Positions 5,695 to 9,559 of a DNA stretch of 9,559 nt are shown piece by piece (position 1 is the stretch's first letter; each line of letters starts with the position of its first letter). The notes under the pieces were generated by a model, which searched no databases, was not told the origin of the DNA, and saw only the letters and a list, made by a program, of their open reading frames with translations. The stretch lies in assembly GCA_002849045.2 (NCBI GenBank), contig NCRO01000146.1, positions 1-9,559 of the forward strand, written 5' to 3'. The position numbers and the translations under genes were made by a program. Source of the stretch: Candidatus Sediminicultor secundus (GTDB lineage: Bacteria > Atribacterota > JS1 > SB-45 > 34-128).

Positions 5695-8600
5695 AAAAAA
5701 TAACAGAAATAAACTGGAATATATTTAAAGCAAAATTTAATGGGAAAGAACAAAAGTTTTTTGAATGGCTTTGCTATCTTTTGTTTTGTAAGGAATTCAA
5801 GCATAATATTGGCATTTCAGGTTATAAAAACCACGCGGGAATAGAGACAGATCCAATCAAAATAAATGGCGAAAAGATTGGATGGCAAGCAAAATTCTAT
5901 GATACAAGACTATCAGAACATAAAAAGGATTTTATAGTATCTATAGACACAACAAAAGTTAGGCACCCAGAGATTAATAAGATAATTTTTTATACCAATC
6001 AAAATTTTGGACAGGGGAAAACAAAAAATGACCCTCAGTACAAAACAGACATTGAAAAACATGCGAAATCCAAAAATGTAGAAATAGAATGGAGAACCGA
6101 TAATTATTTTAGGTCACCCTTTGTTTGCGAAGAAAATGCTGATATTGCACAACACTTTTTTAGTATTGATAAAAGTATAATTGATTTTATTGGTGAATTA
6201 ATTCATCATGCCGAATCAATCCTTATCCCCATCAATTCAAAAATAAAATTTAAAAATGACGAAATCAAAATTGATAGGTCGCAGGTTATTGAAAACCTCA
6301 AAGCTATTTTAAATAAATCTTCAATGGCAATTTTAAGCGGAGAGGCTGGCGTTGGGAAAACTGCTGTTGTAAAAGATTTTTATGAACAGATTAAAGAAGT
6401 AACACCATTTTTTGTTTTCAAAGCTATCGAATTTAATATTCCTAGCATCAATCAACTGTTTACTAATTATGGACATTTCACATTATTTGATTTCATTAAA
6501 GAGCATCAAAATATTGATGAGAAATACATAGTCATTGATTCTGCTGAAAAATTGTCTGATGTTGAATATCGAGAAGTTTTTCAAGAATTTTTGTCTGCAT
6601 TGATTGATAATAATTGGAAAATAATTTTTACGACAAGATACAGCTATTTGGATGATCTTAAATTTCAGTTTATTGAAGTCTATCATCTTAACTTTCAACT
6701 AATAAATATCGAAAAACTAGATATTGCAGAAGTTACCGAACTTTCGAAAAAACATGATTTTAAACTCCCAACCAATGAAAGGCTGCTGGGTCTATTGAAA
6801 ATACCTTTCTACCTAAATGAATACCTACAAAATTATCAAAGTATCAATAAAACAATAGATTATTCTACCTTCAGAGATCTTCTGTGGAATAAACAAATAT
6901 CAAAATCGTCTTATCGTAAAAATAATATTCATATTAAAAGGGAAGAATGTTTTTTAAAAATTGCAAAAAAAAGAGCCGATGAAGGACAGCTCTTCGTGAA
7001 AATAGAAGATTGTGATAGTGTAGTACTTCAGGTTCTTGAATTAGATGAAATTATACAATATGACTCTAATGTTGGTGGTTACTTTATTACACATGATATT
7101 TATGAAGAATGGGCTTTAGAAAAAATTATTGAAAGAGAATTTACTAAATCAGAAGATTATAAAAGTTTTTTTGATGCTATTGGAAGTTCTTTGCCTATTC
7201 GCAGGGCTTTTAGAAGTTGGCTATCTGAAAAACTTTTCAATAATCAAAACGAGATAAAATTTTTAATAGAAGAGTCTGTTCTTGATAATGAAATTAAGAA
7301 TTTCTGGAAAGATGAAATATTGGTTTCAGTATTATTATCAGACTATTCTGAAACATTTTTTAACTTATTTGAGAATAAACTTTTAGAGGAAAACCAACAA
7401 CTCTTAATGAGGATTGTTTTTCTTCTAAGAATAGCTTGTAAAGAAATTGATGAAGATTTTTTAAAACTTCTTGGTCTACAAAAAACAGAAGGTATTACAT
7501 TAAAAACTCTTTTTACAAAACCAAAGGGTAACGGGTGGGATTGTATAATAGATTTTATTTATCAACACAAAGAAAAATTTGGTGTGCAAAATATAAATGT
7601 CATTCTTCCATTACTTGATGATTGGAATAGAAAAAACAAAGAAGGAGAGACAACGAAAAGAACAAGTCAAATAGCCTTGTATTATTATGAGGAAATAAAG
7701 AAAAACGGAGGTTTCTGGTATAACGATGATAAAAAAGAACAATTAATTAGGGTAATCCTACAAGGTGCTTCAGAAATTAAAGAGGAGTTGAAAAATATAT
7801 TTGACGAAGTTATTAGCACAAACCAGACAAATTATAGAGATAAATATTATGAATTAATTAAAACAATTTTAATATCAATTACAGATAATTTTGAAGTTAT
7901 AAAATGCCTTCCGGATTATGTAATTAGATTAGCAGATTTATTTTGGTTTCAAACCCCTAAAAAAGAAGGAAGATATTTTAATGTAAGAATTGGAGTTGAA
8001 AAATATTTTTGTCTCCCCGAAAGGTCGGATTTTAAATATTTCCCATCAAGTGCATTCCAAACTCCAATTTACCAACTTTTAAGATTTGCGCCTAAAGCAA
8101 CAATTGATTTTATTCTATCATTTACCAACAAGACCGTTGAGTGTTGTGCAAAATCTGAATTAAAAAATGAAGCAGAAGAAGTAAAAATATTTATTAATGA
8201 AAAGGAAACCATTAAGCAATACATAAGCAATAGACTTTGGAATATGTATAGAGGAACACAAGATTCTACAAAACTTCTTGAATCGGTCCATATGGCTCTT
8301 GAAAAATGGCTGCTTGAAAATGCGAAATCAACAACTAAAGAAATTTTAGAAAGTTGGTGTCTCTATCTTATTAAAAATTCAAAATCCGCTTCAATAACTG
8401 CCGTAGTCACAAGTGTAGTTCTTGCTCAACCTTACAAGCTTTTTAATATCGTAAAAATACTTTTTCAAACAAAAGAGTTTTTTCTTTATGACACAAGCAG
8501 AAGGATGCTTGATCAACGGCAAAAGAGTCAACTAGTAGCGTTAAAAAATAATTTTCCAAGTAACTACAGAAATGAAATATATGAAAATGAAAGGATTAAG

Positions 8601-9559
8601 GCATGCGATGATCCACATAGAAAGCTCTCATTAGAACATATTGCGCTTGAATATCAACTTTTTGGAACAGAAGAAGAGACTGAGAGTGATGCAGGGAAAA
8701 GACAAAAAATAATTTGGGGAATTTTTGATAAATATTATAAGGGACTTCCTAATAAATCCAAAGAAACTAAATTCGATAAGACTTGGAGATTGTATTTAGC
8801 GAGAATGGACAGAAGAGAAATGAGTCCTGAAGTTGAAGAAAAGGAGGGGAAAGTTTTAATAAAATTTAATCCAAAAATTGATCCCGAACTAAAAAAATAC
8901 AGCGAAGATTTTTTGCAAAAAATTTCTAATGAAATGAAATATACATCCTTAAAATTATGGGCAATTTATAGGTTCGAGAAGAATGAAGATGAATCCAAGC
9001 AATATCAACAGTACGAAAACGATACACAGTTGGTAATTACAGAAACAAAAGAAATTATTGAGGGATTAAAAAACTACACAGATAAAAACTATTATTTGGT
9101 AAATCACTCAATTCCTGCATACGCCTGTTCTATTTTAATACGTGATTTTTTTAATAAGTTAAATTCAGAAGAAAAAGAATTTTGCAAAGAAGTAATTATC
9201 GATTTTGCATCCATCCCACTTAAAGCCGAAAATTATCATTATCAAATCTCTGATGGTACAGAACCATCTATTGTTATTTTACCTCTTCTTGTAATGCATT
9301 TCCCAAGTGATAAAGAAGAGGTAAAATCGCTATTACTTTTATTATTATTTAATCCATGGATAGAAATATCAACGTTTGCTGTTCGTGGAGTTCTCCAGGA
9401 TTTATGGAAAATAAATTTTGGAGATGCTCATTCTATATTTTTAGGATATCTAAGATTAGCGCCGAAATATAATAAACTAAGAGAGAAAATACGTAAAGAA
9501 AATTATGAAAATAATATTTATGAACTTTCAGAAGAACAGGTAATAAAAAGATTTGTATA
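5691..9559 (+). CDS. Avs4-like antiviral STAND NTPase with N-terminal Mrr/Cap4-type nuclease (3' end outside window)
   Basis: The frame stays open for 1289 codons to the end of the window, with no stop. Domain order: an N-terminal PD-(D/E)xK nuclease (about 1-150) with E25 in the first helix, GIETDP (D54) and GWQAKFY (Q66, K68), the QxK variant seen in Mrr/Cap4-type effectors; a STAND NTPase (about 190-480) with Walker A GEAGVGKT (217-224), Walker B YIVIDSAEK (D283), FTTR sensor (R316) and a winged-helix THD motif (H468, D469); then a long helical region to residue 1289 with no clear repeat, the expected ligand-sensing part. This layout matches Avs (AVAST) proteins. Large size, nuclease type and a single-gene layout point to Avs4, which recognises phage portal protein and degrades DNA after oligomerising. 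The Avs4 versus other Avs assignment is inference, since the sensor end is cut off. All visible catalytic residues are intact. Confidence 0.85.
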   Translation, partial: MKKITEINWNIFKAKFNGKEQKFFEWLCYLLFCKEFKHNIGISGYKNHAGIETDPIKINGEKIGWQAKFYDTRLSEHKKDFIVSIDTTKVRHPEINKIIFYTNQNFGQGKTKNDPQYKTDIEKHAKSKNVEIEWRTDNYFRSPFVCEENADIAQHFFSIDKSIIDFIGELIHHAESILIPINSKIKFKNDEIKIDRSQVIENLKAILNKSSMAILSGEAGVGKTAVVKDFYEQIKEVTPFFVFKAIEFNIPSINQLFTNYGHFTLFDFIKEHQNIDEKYIVIDSAEKLSDVEYREVFQEFLSALIDNNWKIIFTTRYSYLDDLKFQFIEVYHLNFQLINIEKLDIAEVTELSKKHDFKLPTNERLLGLLKIPFYLNEYLQNYQSINKTIDYSTFRDLLWNKQISKSSYRKNNIHIKREECFLKIAKKRADEGQLFVKIEDCDSVVLQVLELDEIIQYDSNVGGYFITHDIYEEWALEKIIEREFTKSEDYKSFFDAIGSSLPIRRAFRSWLSEKLFNNQNEIKFLIEESVLDNEIKNFWKDEILVSVLLSDYSETFFNLFENKLLEENQQLLMRIVFLLRIACKEIDEDFLKLLGLQKTEGITLKTLFTKPKGNGWDCIIDFIYQHKEKFGVQNINVILPLLDDWNRKNKEGETTKRTSQIALYYYEEIKKNGGFWYNDDKKEQLIRVILQGASEIKEELKNIFDEVISTNQTNYRDKYYELIKTILISITDNFEVIKCLPDYVIRLADLFWFQTPKKEGRYFNVRIGVEKYFCLPERSDFKYFPSSAFQTPIYQLLRFAPKATIDFILSFTNKTVECCAKSELKNEAEEVKIFINEKETIKQYISNRLWNMYRGTQDSTKLLESVHMALEKWLLENAKSTTKEILESWCLYLIKNSKSASITAVVTSVVLAQPYKLFNIVKILFQTKEFFLYDTSRRMLDQRQKSQLVALKNNFPSNYRNEIYENERIKACDDPHRKLSLEHIALEYQLFGTEEETESDAGKRQKIIWGIFDKYYKGLPNKSKETKFDKTWRLYLARMDRREMSPEVEEKEGKVLIKFNPKIDPELKKYSEDFLQKISNEMKYTSLKLWAIYRFEKNEDESKQYQQYENDTQLVITETKEIIEGLKNYTDKNYYLVNHSIPAYACSILIRDFFNKLNSEEKEFCKEVIIDFASIPLKAENYHYQISDGTEPSIVILPLLVMHFPSDKEEVKSLLLLLLFNPWIEISTFAVRGVLQDLWKINFGDAHSIFLGYLRLAPKYNKLREKIRKENYENNIYELSEEQVIKRFV

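Noticed and set aside
6483..6698. Minus-strand 71-codon frame
   Set aside because: It lies wholly within the conserved NTPase region of the Avs-like gene on the + strand; a shadow frame.
1..9559. CRISPR array, tRNA, rRNA or complete insertion sequence
   Set aside because: No regularly spaced repeats, no tRNA-like cloverleaf and no transposase gene were seen anywhere in the window.

Overview
The window is 9.6 kb of AT-rich DNA (roughly 30% GC by eye) with every supported gene on the + strand. It reads as part of an anti-phage defence island. Strong Shine-Dalgarno sites (for example AAAGGAGGT before hsdR), short intergenic gaps, heavy AGA/ATA codon use and low GC suggest a low-GC bacterium, perhaps a Clostridia-like Bacillota member. 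No 16S or housekeeping gene is present to confirm this.

Left part (1-4110): the tail of a small DUF2188 protein is followed by a full-length type I restriction subunit, hsdR (267-3383). One base after hsdR comes a YgjP/DUF45-type zinc metallopeptidase (3385-4110). The tight spacing suggests one transcript. The hsdM and hsdS genes needed for a working type I system are not in the window and presumably lie upstream of base 1.

Middle (4111-5694): after a 74-bp gap comes a 368-aa protein of unknown function with a C-terminal PLD-like half-site (H319-D-R...G-A-S) and a Cys-containing N-terminal region. Next is a gene graveyard. The first 44 codons of a P-loop NTPase gene break just inside Walker A. 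A 22-bp perfect hairpin follows, and then the last 42 codons of an adenine-specific DNA methyltransferase-like gene. The hairpin sits at the joint between the two broken genes.

Right part (5691-9559): an open frame of 1289 codons runs off the window end. Its N-terminal PD-(D/E)xK (Mrr/Cap4-like) nuclease, STAND-type NTPase and long helical C-terminal region mark it as an Avs (AVAST) type phage sensor, closest in layout to Avs4. Its ATG overlaps the stop of the methyltransferase remnant (ATGA), a fossil of an ancestral methyltransferase-Avs operon.

Taken together: restriction on entry (Hsd), two poorly characterised accessory genes (metallopeptidase, PLD-like protein), and an intracellular sensor that would kill or stop the cell when a phage protein is recognised. 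The most notable structure is the palindrome-marked fusion of two dead defence genes directly upstream of the sensor.
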